The notes: generated from the sequence alone by a model not told the origin. A stretch of DNA of 64,000 nt from Anaerotruncus massiliensis (ex Togo et al. 2026) (GCF_900199635.1 NZ_LT962687.1:1984541-2048540); one strand, 5' to 3'. Positions 26,068-34,374 are shown, counted from the first letter of the stretch. Program-made: numbers and translations.

Positions 26068-26435
26068 CGTTCCTCCCCCTCGTCGATCAGGCGCCTGATC
26101 TTCGCAAGCTCGTCGTCCGAGAGCTCCTCGTTCTCCACGAAGGCGGAGAGGAAGTTTGCCGGCGAGCCGCCGAACAGCCGGTCGATCAGCCCGCGCGTCT
26201 CCGCGCGCTGGACCTCGCCGCGCTTTAAAAGGGGAACGCAGACGAAGTTCGGCTCCTCCCGCCTGAGGTAGTCCTTCTCGATCAGGGCTTTGAGGATCGT
26301 GTAGGTGGTGTTCTTGTTCCAGCCGTAGCGCGCGGCGGCCTCGAGCGCGACCTCCTTGGCGGGGAGCTGCCCCTTCTCCCACAGGACGTTCATGATCCGC
26401 GTCTCGGAATTGTTGAGTTTGATCTGGTCGTTCAT
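26064..26435 (-). CDS. BlaI/MecI-family repressor
   Basis: A 123-residue winged-helix regulator of the penicillinase-repressor family. The core reads KLNNSETRIMNVLWEKGQLP, then WNKNTTYTILKALIEKDYLR and a C-terminal dimerisation part LSDDELAKIRRLIDEG. In BlaI the recognition helix is the NTTYT segment, as here. It is first in an operon with a lipoprotein and the M56 peptidase that should cleave or inactivate it. Two dyads flank its promoter, giving autorepression. The family call is firm; the resistance or envelope-stress role is inferred. Confidence 0.9.
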   Translation of the reverse strand: MNDQIKLNNSETRIMNVLWEKGQLPAKEVALEAAARYGWNKNTTYTILKALIEKDYLRREEPNFVCVPLLKRGEVQRAETRGLIDRLFGGSPANFLSAFVENEELSDDELAKIRRLIDEGEER

Positions 26436-26448
26436 GCCGTTCCTCCGT

Positions 26449-26468
26449 CAGACGATGTTTATAGTCTG
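26449..26468. promoter_or_regulatory. BlaI-type operator, promoter-distal copy
   Basis: CAGACGATG-TT-TATAGTCTG: nine-base arms with seven matching positions around TT. It lies just after the inferred transcription start of the blaI-like operon and matches the dyad at 26507-26526. Confidence 0.7.
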
Positions 26469-26480
26469 TTCTATGGTTAT

Positions 26481-26508
26481 AGTATAGCACCTTCCCGGCG
26501 CTTGTCAA
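26481..26508 (-). promoter_or_regulatory. Promoter of the BlaI/M56 operon
   Basis: A consensus -35 TTGACA (26508-26503) and -10 TATACT (26486-26481) are 16 bases apart on the minus strand, with TGC making an extended -10. Operator dyads lie on both sides. Confidence 0.8.
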
Positions 26509-26526
26509 GACTATATTTATAGTCTT
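26507..26526. promoter_or_regulatory. BlaI-type operator, perfect dyad at the -35
   Basis: AAGACTATA-TT-TATAGTCTT is a perfect 20-base inverted repeat that touches the -35 of the blaI-like promoter. The core TATAGTCT differs from the TACAnTGTA core of classical bla operators. It also lies 21 bases upstream of the -35 of the divergent PNP promoter. Confidence 0.8.
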
Positions 26527-26547
26527 ATGCAAATTCTTTCTTTTTCT

Positions 26548-26575
26548 TTGGAAATCCGGCGGGATATGCTATACT
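26548..26575 (+). promoter_or_regulatory. Promoter of the PNP-mtnA-deaminase operon
   Basis: TTGGAA (26548-26553) and TATACT (26570-26575) are 16 bases apart, with TGC before the -10. Confidence 0.65.
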
Positions 26576-26608
26576 GTAGGTACCTATTTTGAAACAGGAG
26601 GGACCGCT

Positions 26609-27442
26609 ATGCGTCCATATGAAAAACTGCTTCGCTGCTACGACTGCTTCCGGGAAAAGATCGATTTTCAGCCGCTCATCGGCATGACCCTCGGCTCGGG
26701 GCTCGGCGACTACGCCGACGGGATTGAAATCACCGCCACCCTCGACTACCGCGACATCGAGGGCTTCCCCGTCTCCACCGCCCAGGGCCACCGGGGCCGG
26801 TTCGTCTTCGGCTATGTGGAGGGGGTCCCCGTCGTCGTCATGCAGGGACGCATCCACTACTATGAGGGCTACGACATCACCGACGTGGTGCTCCCCACCC
26901 GCCTGATGGGGCTCATGGGGGTGAAGGCGCTCTTCCTCACCAACGCCTCGGGCGGGCTCAACCCCGACTACGGCCCGGGTGAATTCATGCTCATCTCCGA
27001 CCACATCGCCGACTTCGTCCCCTCCCCCCTCATCGGGCCGAACATCGACGAGCTCGGCACCCGCTTCCCCGACATGACCGACCTCTACAGCGCCCGCCTG
27101 CGAAAGGTCGTCCGCGGCGCCGCGAAGGAGCTGGCGATCCCGCTGCGCGAGGGGGTCTACGTCCAGCTCACCGGTCCCAACTTCGAGACGCCGGCCGAGG
27201 TGCGCATGTGTCGCATCCTCGGCGGCGACGCCGTCGGCATGAGCACCGCTGTCGAGGCGGTGGCCGCCCGCCACATGGGGATCGAAACCTGCGGCATCTC
27301 GCTCGTCACCAACCCCGGTGCGGGCCTCTCCCCCCAGCCCCTCTCCCACATCGAGGTGCAGGAGGCCGCCGACCGCGCGGCCCCGCTCTTTAAACAGCTT
27401 GTCACCGCGTCGGTCAGGGGGATCGCCGAGGTGATCGGCTGA
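26609..27442 (+). CDS. Purine nucleoside phosphorylase (trimeric type)
   Basis: A 277-residue phosphorylase of the PNP/MTAP family. Family motifs are LGSGLGDYADGI (phosphate loop), VMQGRIHYYEGYD, LFLTNASGGLNPDYGPGEFM, and TGPNFETPAEVRMCRILGGD followed by AVGMST. It cleaves purine nucleosides to base and ribose 1-phosphate. The base-site region reads VTNPGAGLS, which does not let me separate inosine/guanosine from methylthioinosine use. ACAGGAGGG precedes the ATG. Its operon partners MtnA and MTA/SAH deaminase suggest that the physiological substrate is 5'-methylthioinosine or 5'-deoxyinosine. Confidence 0.85.
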   Translation: MRPYEKLLRCYDCFREKIDFQPLIGMTLGSGLGDYADGIEITATLDYRDIEGFPVSTAQGHRGRFVFGYVEGVPVVVMQGRIHYYEGYDITDVVLPTRLMGLMGVKALFLTNASGGLNPDYGPGEFMLISDHIADFVPSPLIGPNIDELGTRFPDMTDLYSARLRKVVRGAAKELAIPLREGVYVQLTGPNFETPAEVRMCRILGGDAVGMSTAVEAVAARHMGIETCGISLVTNPGAGLSPQPLSHIEVQEAADRAAPLFKQLVTASVRGIAEVIG

Positions 27443-27466
27443 ACCCGGATGAAAGGCAGGTGCGCG

Positions 27467-28573
27467 ATGGACAGGCTGGTTCAATCGATCGATAACGTGC
27501 GGCTGACGGACGCGGAGGACGCGGTCGTCATCCTCGACCAGTCGCTGCTGCCGGGCAGGACGGAATACCGCGTCCTTTCCGACGCCGAAAGCCTCCGCGA
27601 GGCGATTTTTTCCCTGCGGGTGCGGGGCGCGCCCGCCATCGGCATCTGTGCGGGCTACGGCATGTACCTGCTCGCGCGGCGGATCAAAACGGAGAGCGTC
27701 CCGGAATTTCTCGCAAAGCTCCGGGCCTGTAAGGACTACCTCGACGCGGCCCGTCCCACGGCGGTCAACCTGAGCTGGGCGACCGCGCGGATGGTCCGCC
27801 GCGCCGGGGAGAACGCCGAAAAGCCGGTCCCGGAGATCGTCCGGCTCCTCGGGGAGGAGTGCCGCCGCATTCAGGCGGAGGACGCGGAGATGTGCCGCGC
27901 GATCTCGGAGCACGGCCTTACGCTCCTCCGCGACGGCGACGGGGTGCTCACCCACTGCAACGCCGGGCCGCTCGCGACCTCCCGCTACGGGACGGCGCTC
28001 GGGCCGCTGCTGCTCGGGACGGAGCGCGGGATGCGCTTTCGCGTCTTTGCCGACGAGACCCGCCCGCTGCTTCAGGGCGCGCGGCTCACCACCTATGAGC
28101 TCTCCCGCGCGGGGGTCGACGTGACCCTCATCTGCGACAATATGGCGAGCATCGTCATGAAAAACGGATGGGTGAACGCCTGCTTCGTCGGGTGCGACCG
28201 GGTGGCCGCCAACGGCGACGCCGCCAACAAGATCGGCACGAGCGGGGTGGCCATCCTCGCCCGGCACTATGGGATCCCCTTCTATGTGCTCGGTCCGACC
28301 TCGACGATCGACCGCTCCTGCAAGACGGGCGCGGAGATCGAAATCGAGCTGCGCGACCCGGAGGAGATCCGCTCGAAATTTTACCGCGAGCCGATGGCGC
28401 CCGAAGGCGTCAGGTGCTACAACCCCGCCTTCGACGTGACCGACCACAGCCTCATCACCGGCATCGTGACCGAGCGCGGCGTCTGCCGCCCGCCCTATAC
28501 CGAAAGCCTCGCCGCGCTCTTTTCCGGCGGGGACGACCACAAGGAGGGATCGTATGAACATCCGGTTTTATAA
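27467..28573 (+). CDS. mtnA: Methylthioribose-1-phosphate isomerase (MtnA-like)
   Basis: A 368-residue member of the MtnA/eIF2B-alpha family. It converts 5-methylthioribose 1-phosphate (or 5-deoxyribose 1-phosphate) to the ribulose form. The catalytic Cys is in [13 protein letters not shown] and the Asp in [20 protein letters not shown]; the phosphate-binding [12 protein letters not shown] is near residue 50. I start at [10 protein letters not shown] (27467), behind AGGCAGGTG, rather than at 27449. It overlaps the next gene by 20 bases. No mtnB, mtnC, mtnD, mtnK or class II aldolase of that pathway is adjacent, so the fate of the product is open. Confidence 0.88.
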   Translation: MDRLVQSIDNVRLTDAEDAVVILDQSLLPGRTEYRVLSDAESLREAIFSLRVRGAPAIGICAGYGMYLLARRIKTESVPEFLAKLRACKDYLDAARPTAVNLSWATARMVRRAGENAEKPVPEIVRLLGEECRRIQAEDAEMCRAISEHGLTLLRDGDGVLTHCNAGPLATSRYGTALGPLLLGTERGMRFRVFADETRPLLQGARLTTYELSRAGVDVTLICDNMASIVMKNGWVNACFVGCDRVAANGDAANKIGTSGVAILARHYGIPFYVLGPTSTIDRSCKTGAEIEIELRDPEEIRSKFYREPMAPEGVRCYNPAFDVTDHSLITGIVTERGVCRPPYTESLAALFSGGDDHKEGSYEHPVL

Positions 28574-29813
28574 CGCGCGCATCCTCACGATGGAGGAGGG
28601 CGCGGGCGTCACCGAGGGGGAGCTCTGGGTGAAGGGGAACCGCATCGCCCCCGCCGGCCCGCCGGACGGCACCGTCTGGGACCGGGAAATCGACGCGCGG
28701 GGCAACCTGCTCCTGCCCGGCTTCAAGAACGCGCACACCCACTCGGGGATGACCTTCCTGCGCTCCTACGCGGACGACCAGCCGCTCCACGACTGGCTCC
28801 AGGAGTGCTTCCCGATGGAGGCGAAGCTCCGGCCGGGCGACGTCTACGACCTGACGCGGCTGGCGATCATGGAATACCTGACGAGCGGCGTCACCGCCAA
28901 CTTCGATATGTACATGTTCCCCGACGAGATCGCGAAGGCCGCCGCCGACTGCGGCTTCCGCACCGTGCTCTGCGGCTGCGTCAACAACTTCACCTACAAC
29001 CTGCCCTTCATGGAGAAATGCTGGGACGAGTACAACCGCTATGACGAGCTCGTCTCCTTTATCCTCGGCTTCCACGCCGAGTACACCTGCTCCCGGGAGC
29101 TGCTCGAGGGGATGGCGGCGCTCGCCCACAAGTATGAAGCCCCCGTCTTCACCCACAATTCCGAAACCCGCCTCGAGGTGGACGGCTGCCTCGAGCGGTG
29201 GGGCATGACCCCGACCGCCTTCCTCGACAGCCTCGGAATGTTCGACTACGGCGGCGGCGGATACCACGGTGTCTACTTAAACGACGCCGACCTCGAAATC
29301 TTCCGCCGCCGGGGGCTGTGGATGGTGACCAACCCCGGCTCCAACGTCAAGCTCGCCAGCGGCATCGCCCCTCTCCAAAAGATGCTGGACGCGGGCGTCA
29401 ATCTCGCGCTCGGCACCGACGGCCCGGCCAGCAACAACTGCCTCGACTTCTTCCGCGAGATGTTCCTCGCCACCGGGCTGCAAAAGCTCCGGGAGAACGA
29501 CGCGTCCGCCATGCCCGCCGACCGCGTGCTCGAGATGGCGACGGTGGGCGGCGCGCGGGCGATGGGCCTTTCGGACTGCGACACCCTCGCGCCCGGGAAA
29601 TGCGCCGACCTCGTCATGCTCGACCTGCACCAGCCCAACATGCAGCCGCTCAACAACATCGCCAAAAACGTTGTCTACAGCGGCAGCAAGCAGAACGTGA
29701 AGCTCACGATGGTGAACGGCCGCATCCTCTACGAGGACGGGCAGTTCCACATCGGCGCGGACCCGGAGGAGGTCTACCGCCGGTGCAACGAAATCATCGA
29801 CGCGAAACGGTAG
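28554..29813 (+). CDS. MTA/SAH-type adenosine deaminase (amidohydrolase)
   Basis: A 419-residue amidohydrolase of the MtaD/SsnA group. Metal ligands appear in [14 protein letters not shown] (HxH), [14 protein letters not shown] (His), a further His in [10 protein letters not shown] and the Asp in [19 protein letters not shown]. Such enzymes deaminate 5'-methylthioadenosine, S-adenosylhomocysteine or 5'-deoxyadenosine to the inosine analogue. With PNP and MtnA upstream it forms a three-step route through an inosine intermediate. AAGGAGGGATCGT precedes the ATG inside the end of mtnA. The exact substrate is inferred. Confidence 0.85.
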   Translation: MNIRFYNARILTMEEGAGVTEGELWVKGNRIAPAGPPDGTVWDREIDARGNLLLPGFKNAHTHSGMTFLRSYADDQPLHDWLQECFPMEAKLRPGDVYDLTRLAIMEYLTSGVTANFDMYMFPDEIAKAAADCGFRTVLCGCVNNFTYNLPFMEKCWDEYNRYDELVSFILGFHAEYTCSRELLEGMAALAHKYEAPVFTHNSETRLEVDGCLERWGMTPTAFLDSLGMFDYGGGGYHGVYLNDADLEIFRRRGLWMVTNPGSNVKLASGIAPLQKMLDAGVNLALGTDGPASNNCLDFFREMFLATGLQKLRENDASAMPADRVLEMATVGGARAMGLSDCDTLAPGKCADLVMLDLHQPNMQPLNNIAKNVVYSGSKQNVKLTMVNGRILYEDGQFHIGADPEEVYRRCNEIIDAKR

Positions 29814-29827
29814 CAATTATAAAAAAT

Positions 29828-29869
29828 GGAGCCGCGAACCCTCTCCCGGGTTTACGGCTCCTTCTTTTT
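29828..29869 (+). terminator. Terminator of the PNP operon
   Basis: GGAGCCG (29828-29834) pairs with CGGCTCC (29855-29861), with further internal pairing, and is followed by TTCTTTTT. Confidence 0.8.
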
Positions 29870-29894
29870 GGGGAAATCCCCAAACACCTTTCGG

Positions 29895-30089
29895 TTATAC
29901 AAACTTTAATATGTCGTTCGGCGCGCACTCCAAAATCTCACAGAGCCGCTCCAGCGTAAATACAGTGATTCCCCTGTTGTGTTTCAGGTTGTTCACGGTT
30001 CTTGGATTGACGCCGTACCTGTGGATCAGGGCATAGGTCGTGATTCCCTTGGATTCCATCGTTTTCCATAATGGCTCGTAGCTTACCAC
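29895..30089 (-). CDS. Small Cro/C1-type helix-turn-helix protein
   Basis: A 64-residue DNA-binding protein made almost wholly of an XRE-type helix-turn-helix: ITTYALIHRYGVNPRTVNNL followed by FTLERLCEILECAPNDILKF, the usual end of this group. I use the GTG at 30089, eight bases after AAGGAGGGG; the ATG at 30110 lies before that site. It stands alone between two terminators, is AT-richer than its neighbours and has no partner gene. Such orphans are often phage- or mobile-element-derived regulators, but no other mobile genes are near. Confidence 0.8.
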   Translation of the reverse strand: MVSYEPLWKTMESKGITTYALIHRYGVNPRTVNNLKHNRGITVFTLERLCEILECAPNDILKFV

Positions 30090-30327
30090 GTCCTTCCCCT
30101 CCTTCCACAAACGATTTACTTTAGTATTGTGGATTGGAAAAGTTTTTGAAATACTGAAAAATGTATCTATACTTATTGCTTAGTCCTGCTAATTTCCTCC
30201 ATCTTTGAATGCGGGGTGGACGAAGATCATTTTTTCGGTGGGCTTTCAGGCCGCGTTCGCGAGAGGCGGAATCATTTGCAGCAAGGGCCGGAAAACAGGC
30301 CCGCCGCATCCGCGCAGAACGCAAAAA

Positions 30328-30360
30328 GGACCCGTTGCAGAAAGAAACTGCAACGGGCCC
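30328..30360 (-). terminator. Terminator of the CodA-like gene
   Basis: Thirteen-base arms with one mismatch (30328-30340 and 30348-30360) around a seven-base loop, followed on the minus strand by TTTTT. It directly follows the deaminase stop. Confidence 0.85.
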
Positions 30361-30372
30361 TTTTTATGTAGT

Positions 30373-31614
30373 TCAGCCGAGGTTCAGCCTGGTGTCGACC
30401 GTCGTCTCCGCCAGGACGCGGCCGTCGCGGATGACGGTCCGGCGCGGCGGGCAGAGGCGGATGGCGTCGCGCGCGTCGCGCGCGTCGATGATGAGCAGGT
30501 TGGCGCGGCAGCCGGGCTCGAGGCCGTAGCCGGGAATCTTGAGGATCTTGTTCGCATCGCCGGTCACCATGTCGTAGAGCTTCTCGATCTCGCCGGGCAG
30601 GCTCATCTGCGCGGCGTGCGCCACGACGTTGGCCACCTGGAGCATGTCGGCGCTGCCATAGGGGTAGAAGGTGTCCTTGACGCAGTCCTGGCCGAAGGAG
30701 ACGTTCACGCCCGCCGCGAGCAGCTCCTTGACGCGGGTGATGCCGCGGCGGATCGGCTGCTTGTCGAGGCGGCCCTGGAGCATCAGGTTGGTGACCGGGT
30801 TGGTGATCACGTTGATGCCCGCGCGCTTCACCTTCTCGATGACATAGCCCGCGTAGTGGTCGTCGTAGGCGGCCAGCGCGCAGGTGTGGCCCGCCGTGAC
30901 GGTGCCCGGCGCGAAGCCGCGCGCGATCGCCTCGTCGGCGATCATCTCGAGCGTGCGGTAGAAGGGATCGTCCGTCTCGTCGACGTGCATGTCGATCTCG
31001 GCGCCGTATTTCTCCGCGATGTCGAAGCAGAGCTTGACATGCGCGCGGCTGTCGTCGGGCGAATTCTCGTTGGCGGGCATGCCGCCCACGATGTCGGCGC
31101 CCGCCTCCATCGCCTCCCACATCAGCTTGTCGCAGCCGGGGTCCTTGACGATGCCCTCCTGCGGGAAGGCGACGATCTGGATGTCGATGACGTCCTGATA
31201 CTTCTCCCGCAGCGCCACGACGCCCTCGAGGGGACGCAGGCCGCCGATCGTGTCCACGTCGACATGGGTGCGGATCGCGAGGGTGCCGTTTTTGATCGCC
31301 TTGAGCACCACGTCCTCCGAACGGGTGACGATGTCCTCGACGGTGTAGACGCGCTTCTGGTCCCAGAGGATCTCGATCGCTTCCTTGAGGGTCCCGCTCA
31401 CGTTGGGGCGCACCACGTCGAAGACGTTCACCTTGTCGAGGTGGATGTGCGGATCGATGAGCGAGGGCGTCACGAGGCATCCGGTCGCGTCGATCGTCCG
31501 GTCGGCGGCGGCGTCGATGCGCCCGCCGACGCGGCTGATCTTCCCTTCTTCGATCAGGATGTCGGCAGGCTCTTTCCGCCCGCGCAGGATGGCGTTTTGA
31601 ATCAGCAGCTTCAT
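30373..31614 (-). CDS. Cytosine-deaminase-like amidohydrolase (CodA family)
   Basis: A 413-residue amidohydrolase resembling E. coli CodA along its length. Metal ligands lie in LIDPHIHLDKVN, IDMHVDETDDPF (His and the catalytic Glu) and TAGHTCAL; the last Asp is in VSFGQDCVKDTFYPYGSADM. QIVAFPQEGI and LQGRLDKQPIRRGITRVKEL are typical CodA segments. The reaction is expected to be cytosine to uracil or a related ring deamination. Start 31614 follows GGGAGAGATTTA. It is divergent from the amidase-permease genes and shares their control region. Substrate may differ, since CodA relatives include isocytosine, creatinine and triazine enzymes. Confidence 0.8.
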   Translation of the reverse strand: MKLLIQNAILRGRKEPADILIEEGKISRVGGRIDAAADRTIDATGCLVTPSLIDPHIHLDKVNVFDVVRPNVSGTLKEAIEILWDQKRVYTVEDIVTRSEDVVLKAIKNGTLAIRTHVDVDTIGGLRPLEGVVALREKYQDVIDIQIVAFPQEGIVKDPGCDKLMWEAMEAGADIVGGMPANENSPDDSRAHVKLCFDIAEKYGAEIDMHVDETDDPFYRTLEMIADEAIARGFAPGTVTAGHTCALAAYDDHYAGYVIEKVKRAGINVITNPVTNLMLQGRLDKQPIRRGITRVKELLAAGVNVSFGQDCVKDTFYPYGSADMLQVANVVAHAAQMSLPGEIEKLYDMVTGDANKILKIPGYGLEPGCRANLLIIDARDARDAIRLCPPRRTVIRDGRVLAETTVDTRLNLG

Positions 31615-31655
31615 TAAATCTCTCCCGCTTTCATAAAAAATTCTACACGGTTTGC

Positions 31656-31684
31656 TTGACAAGGCTCATGAAACATGATACATT
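31656..31684 (+). promoter_or_regulatory. Promoter of the amidase-permease operon
   Basis: Consensus TTGACA (31656-31661) and TACATT (31679-31684) are 17 bases apart. The message would have an unusually long leader of about 180 bases before the amidase gene. Confidence 0.7.
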
Positions 31685-31709
31685 GTTGTTACAAAAAATA
31701 TATCATGTT
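31672..31709. promoter_or_regulatory. Spaced inverted repeat over the promoter, candidate operator
   Basis: AACATGATA (31672-31680) and TATCATGTT (31701-31709) are perfect nine-base arms 20 bases apart. The left arm overlaps the -10. It could bind the LacI-type protein encoded at 35565 or another regulator; it could also fold in the leader RNA. Confidence 0.5.
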
Positions 31710-31873
31710 CCACTTCGTTTGTCTAGTGTCTGCTCAATTTTTTGTCAGAATTGACTATAAATTGGGAGAGCAAAATGGAAGATTATTCCTATTTGGCATC
31801 CTTTCATGTTACATAGTTTCACGACCACTGCTTTGCGGCGGCGAGATATCAAACCATAAAGGAGGAGGAGCAA

Positions 31874-32803
31874 ATGATCATTGGAAGCAGCCATGGTGTC
31901 GGCGGCAAGGTGGAGACCGAGGTCCTGAGCGTTGTGTGTGCGCAGATGGAACCGATTCACGCCGACTGCATGGAGGAAGTCAACCAGAACATCGACACCG
32001 TCATCCAGTTCATGGAGACGGGCGCGCGCGGATTTCCGGGTTACGACCTGTTCGTAACGCCCGAGTTCGCCGTGCAGGGGATGCATCCGACCAAGCGCCT
32101 AAACGTGGTGCTCACGCTCGACTCGCCCGAGGTCGGGCGTCTCAAGGAGGCGTGCGCGCGCCTGCGCGTGTGGGGCATCTTCAGCGTCATCCTGAAGCTC
32201 GACGGGCACGACAGCCCGGGCAACTGCGCGATCATGATCAACGACCAGGGCGAGGTCGTGCACCGCTACGTCAAGATGAACCCGTGGATCCCCACCGAAC
32301 GGCACTATCCCGGCTGGGAGTGCCCCGTCACGCCCGGACCCAAGGGCTCGAAGATCGCGACCATCGTCTGCGCGGACGGCGACTATCCCGAGATCTGGCG
32401 CGAAGCGGCCTACAACGGCGCGAACATCATCGTGCGCCCCACCCACTACATGAGCCCCTGGGAGAACGGCTGGGACATCACCAACAAGATGGGCGCCTAC
32501 TGCAACCAGTGCTATGTGGTGGCCGTCAACTGCGTGGGCGTCGAGGCGGCCTGCTCCGCGTTCGGCAAGAGCATGATCGTCGCGCCCGACGGCAACGTCA
32601 TCACCCAGGCGCCGGCGGGCGTCCCCTACCTGGTCAAGGCAGACCTCTATCCGGGTCTGGTGGATAAGCTGCACGAGAGCAGCGTCACCAATACCTTCCT
32701 CTATTCCTTCCGTCACCGGGGCGCCTCCTGCCGCGACCTGGGCGGAAAGGGCGAACAGCGCAACCAGTACAACGCCTACGATTTCGGAGGTGAAGGAAAA
32801 TGA
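31874..32803 (+). CDS. AmiF-like formamidase/aliphatic amidase (nitrilase superfamily)
   Basis: A 309-residue carbon-nitrogen hydrolase. The Glu-Lys-Cys triad is E64 in FVTPEFAVQG, K134 in HRYVKMNPWIP and C166 in TIVCADGDYPEIW. The spacing is nearly that of Helicobacter AmiF as I remember it (E60, K133, C166). RPTHYMSPWENGWDITNKMG and the C-terminal NTFLYSFRHRGASC also fit formamidase or aliphatic amidase. It would release ammonia from a small amide. AAGGAGGAGGAGC precedes the ATG, and the next gene starts within its stop codon. In this operon the amide could come from ring cleavage of a nucleobase; beta-ureidopropionase activity is less likely but not excluded. Confidence 0.8.
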   Translation: MIIGSSHGVGGKVETEVLSVVCAQMEPIHADCMEEVNQNIDTVIQFMETGARGFPGYDLFVTPEFAVQGMHPTKRLNVVLTLDSPEVGRLKEACARLRVWGIFSVILKLDGHDSPGNCAIMINDQGEVVHRYVKMNPWIPTERHYPGWECPVTPGPKGSKIATIVCADGDYPEIWREAAYNGANIIVRPTHYMSPWENGWDITNKMGAYCNQCYVVAVNCVGVEAACSAFGKSMIVAPDGNVITQAPAGVPYLVKADLYPGLVDKLHESSVTNTFLYSFRHRGASCRDLGGKGEQRNQYNAYDFGGEGK

Positions 32804-33030
32804 GTTACATGCGTGAAATCCCCTACCTGCTCACCGGGCACTACGTGGCGATCGCCATGCGCCCCATCACCTTCCCCGCGACCAAGGCGGAGATCATCGA
32901 AAAGGTGGGCGGCGAGCCCATCCGCACCTCCCCCGACGGCTACACCCCCTTCCGGGAGCTGCTGGCGAAGGTGCCCCTCGACGAATTTTCCTGCGCCGCG
33001 GAATTTTACTGCGCGTTCAACGCGAGCTGA
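32800..33030 (+). CDS. Small conserved-looking protein of unknown function
   Basis: A 76-residue protein with no signal or membrane segment. It begins MSYMREIPYLLTGHYVAIAM, with a helical middle (TKAEIIEKVGGEPIRTS) and a Cys near each end of DEFSCAAEFYC. The ATG overlaps the amidase TGA (ATGA, 32800-32803) and is preceded by GGAGGTGAAGGAAA, so coding and coupled translation are well supported. I do not recognise the family. Its place between an amidase and its permease suggests a subunit or regulator of the amidase. Confidence 0.7.
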   Translation: MSYMREIPYLLTGHYVAIAMRPITFPATKAEIIEKVGGEPIRTSPDGYTPFRELLAKVPLDEFSCAAEFYCAFNAS

Positions 33031-33051
33031 TGAAAGAAGGAGGCAGTATCC

Positions 33052-34347
33052 ATGAGTGACAACGTCAACACCTCGGCCGCCACCCAGGAGCCGGTTTTCG
33101 TCTCCCCGAGCGACCTTTCGGTAAACTTCACCAAAAAGCAGATGGTGTTCCTCGGCCTGCAAAACACCGTGGCCATGAGCGGCGTCATCATCGTCCCCAT
33201 CCTCTGCGGACTCAACGTGTCGGTCACCCTCTTCTGCGCGGGCATCGGCACACTGATCTACCAGTTCGTCGACAAGGGCATCGTCCCGGCCTTCCTGGGC
33301 GGTTCCTTTGCCTTTATCGCCCCGCTGACGGTCATCATCAGCGAAATGGGCGTCCCCTACGCGCAGGGCGGACTGATCTTCGTCATGTGCTTCTATTTCC
33401 TCTTCGCCCTGCTCTTAAAGCTGCTGGGCACCGAGCGGATCCATAAGGTCTTCCCGCCCGTCATCACCGGCCCGATCATCATGGTCCTCGGCCTCTGCCT
33501 CGCGAACGTCGGCGTCTCGTCGGCTTCCGAGCACTGGATCGTCGCGCTGCTGACCTTCGGCATCGCCATCGTGGTCAACATCTTCGGCAAGGGCCTCACC
33601 AAGATCCTCACCATCGTGCTCGCGCTGGTCGGCGGCTACCTCATCTCGATCCCCTTCGGCCTCGTCGATTTCTCCGGCGTGCTGGCCGCGCCCTGGTTCG
33701 GCGTCCCCAACTTCACCCTCCCGAAATTCGACGTGCGCGCGATCATCATGATCGCCCCGGCCGCCATCGTCCCCTGCATCGAGCATATCGGCGACGTCAT
33801 CGCGGTCGGCACCACCGTCGGCAAGGACTTCACCAAAAACCCGGGCCTGCCCCGCTCCCTCTTCGCCTGCGGCTGCGCCACCTGCGTGTCCGCCTGCCTG
33901 GGCGGCCCGTCCCTCACCATCCACAGCGAGAACACCGGCGTGCTCGCCGTCACCCGCATCTACTCCCCCTTCGTCGTGCGCTGCGGCGCGGTGTGGATGG
34001 CGCTCTTCGCCTTCGTGCCCAAGTTTGAGGCGCTCTGCCGTTCGATCCCCAATCCGGTCATCGGCGGCGTGGGCATCCTGCTCTACGGCATGGTCACGAG
34101 CGTCGGCGTGCGCACCGTCGTGGAAAACCGCGTCGACTTCTCCAAGCCCAAGAACCTGATCGTCGCCAGCGCCATCCTCATCCTCGCGGTCGGCGGCGCG
34201 ACCTTCACCTTCCCGGGCGGCATCAGCCTCGGCGGCATGGCCATCGCGGCCATCGCGGGCATCATCCTCAACCTCGTGCTCCCCAACAAGAGCGCGGAGG
34301 AGCGTGCCGAGGAAGCCAAGGCAAAGGAAGCCGCGAAAGCGGAATAA
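33052..34347 (+). CDS. NCS2-family nucleobase permease (UraA-like)
   Basis: A 431-residue membrane transporter with about 14 segments. NCS2 signatures are VIIVPILCGLNVSVTLFCAG near the start, the Glu in PCIEHIGDVIAVGTTVGKDF and the Glu in GPSLTIHSENTGVLAVTRIY. These two Glu residues match the substrate-binding pair of UraA, which favours a pyrimidine over xanthine. A 25-residue hydrophilic Ala/Glu/Lys tail ends the protein. It follows the small protein by 21 bases in the same operon. The substrate is likely uracil, cytosine or a related ring. Confidence 0.88.
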   Translation: MSDNVNTSAATQEPVFVSPSDLSVNFTKKQMVFLGLQNTVAMSGVIIVPILCGLNVSVTLFCAGIGTLIYQFVDKGIVPAFLGGSFAFIAPLTVIISEMGVPYAQGGLIFVMCFYFLFALLLKLLGTERIHKVFPPVITGPIIMVLGLCLANVGVSSASEHWIVALLTFGIAIVVNIFGKGLTKILTIVLALVGGYLISIPFGLVDFSGVLAAPWFGVPNFTLPKFDVRAIIMIAPAAIVPCIEHIGDVIAVGTTVGKDFTKNPGLPRSLFACGCATCVSACLGGPSLTIHSENTGVLAVTRIYSPFVVRCGAVWMALFAFVPKFEALCRSIPNPVIGGVGILLYGMVTSVGVRTVVENRVDFSKPKNLIVASAILILAVGGATFTFPGGISLGGMAIAAIAGIILNLVLPNKSAEERAEEAKAKEAAKAE

Positions 34348-34374
34348 CCCGACCGACCCCTTTCCTGAAATAGA

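Noticed and set aside
30121-30324. A 67-codon minus-strand open frame next to the XRE gene
   Set aside because: Its translation is basic and motif-free, its start lacks a binding site, and it runs through the terminator-flanked spacer.
31874-32803. Beta-ureidopropionase as the function of the nitrilase-family gene
   Set aside because: The catalytic spacing (E64, K134, C166) and C-terminal segments fit formamidase/aliphatic amidase better, and no dihydropyrimidinase is nearby. Not fully excluded.
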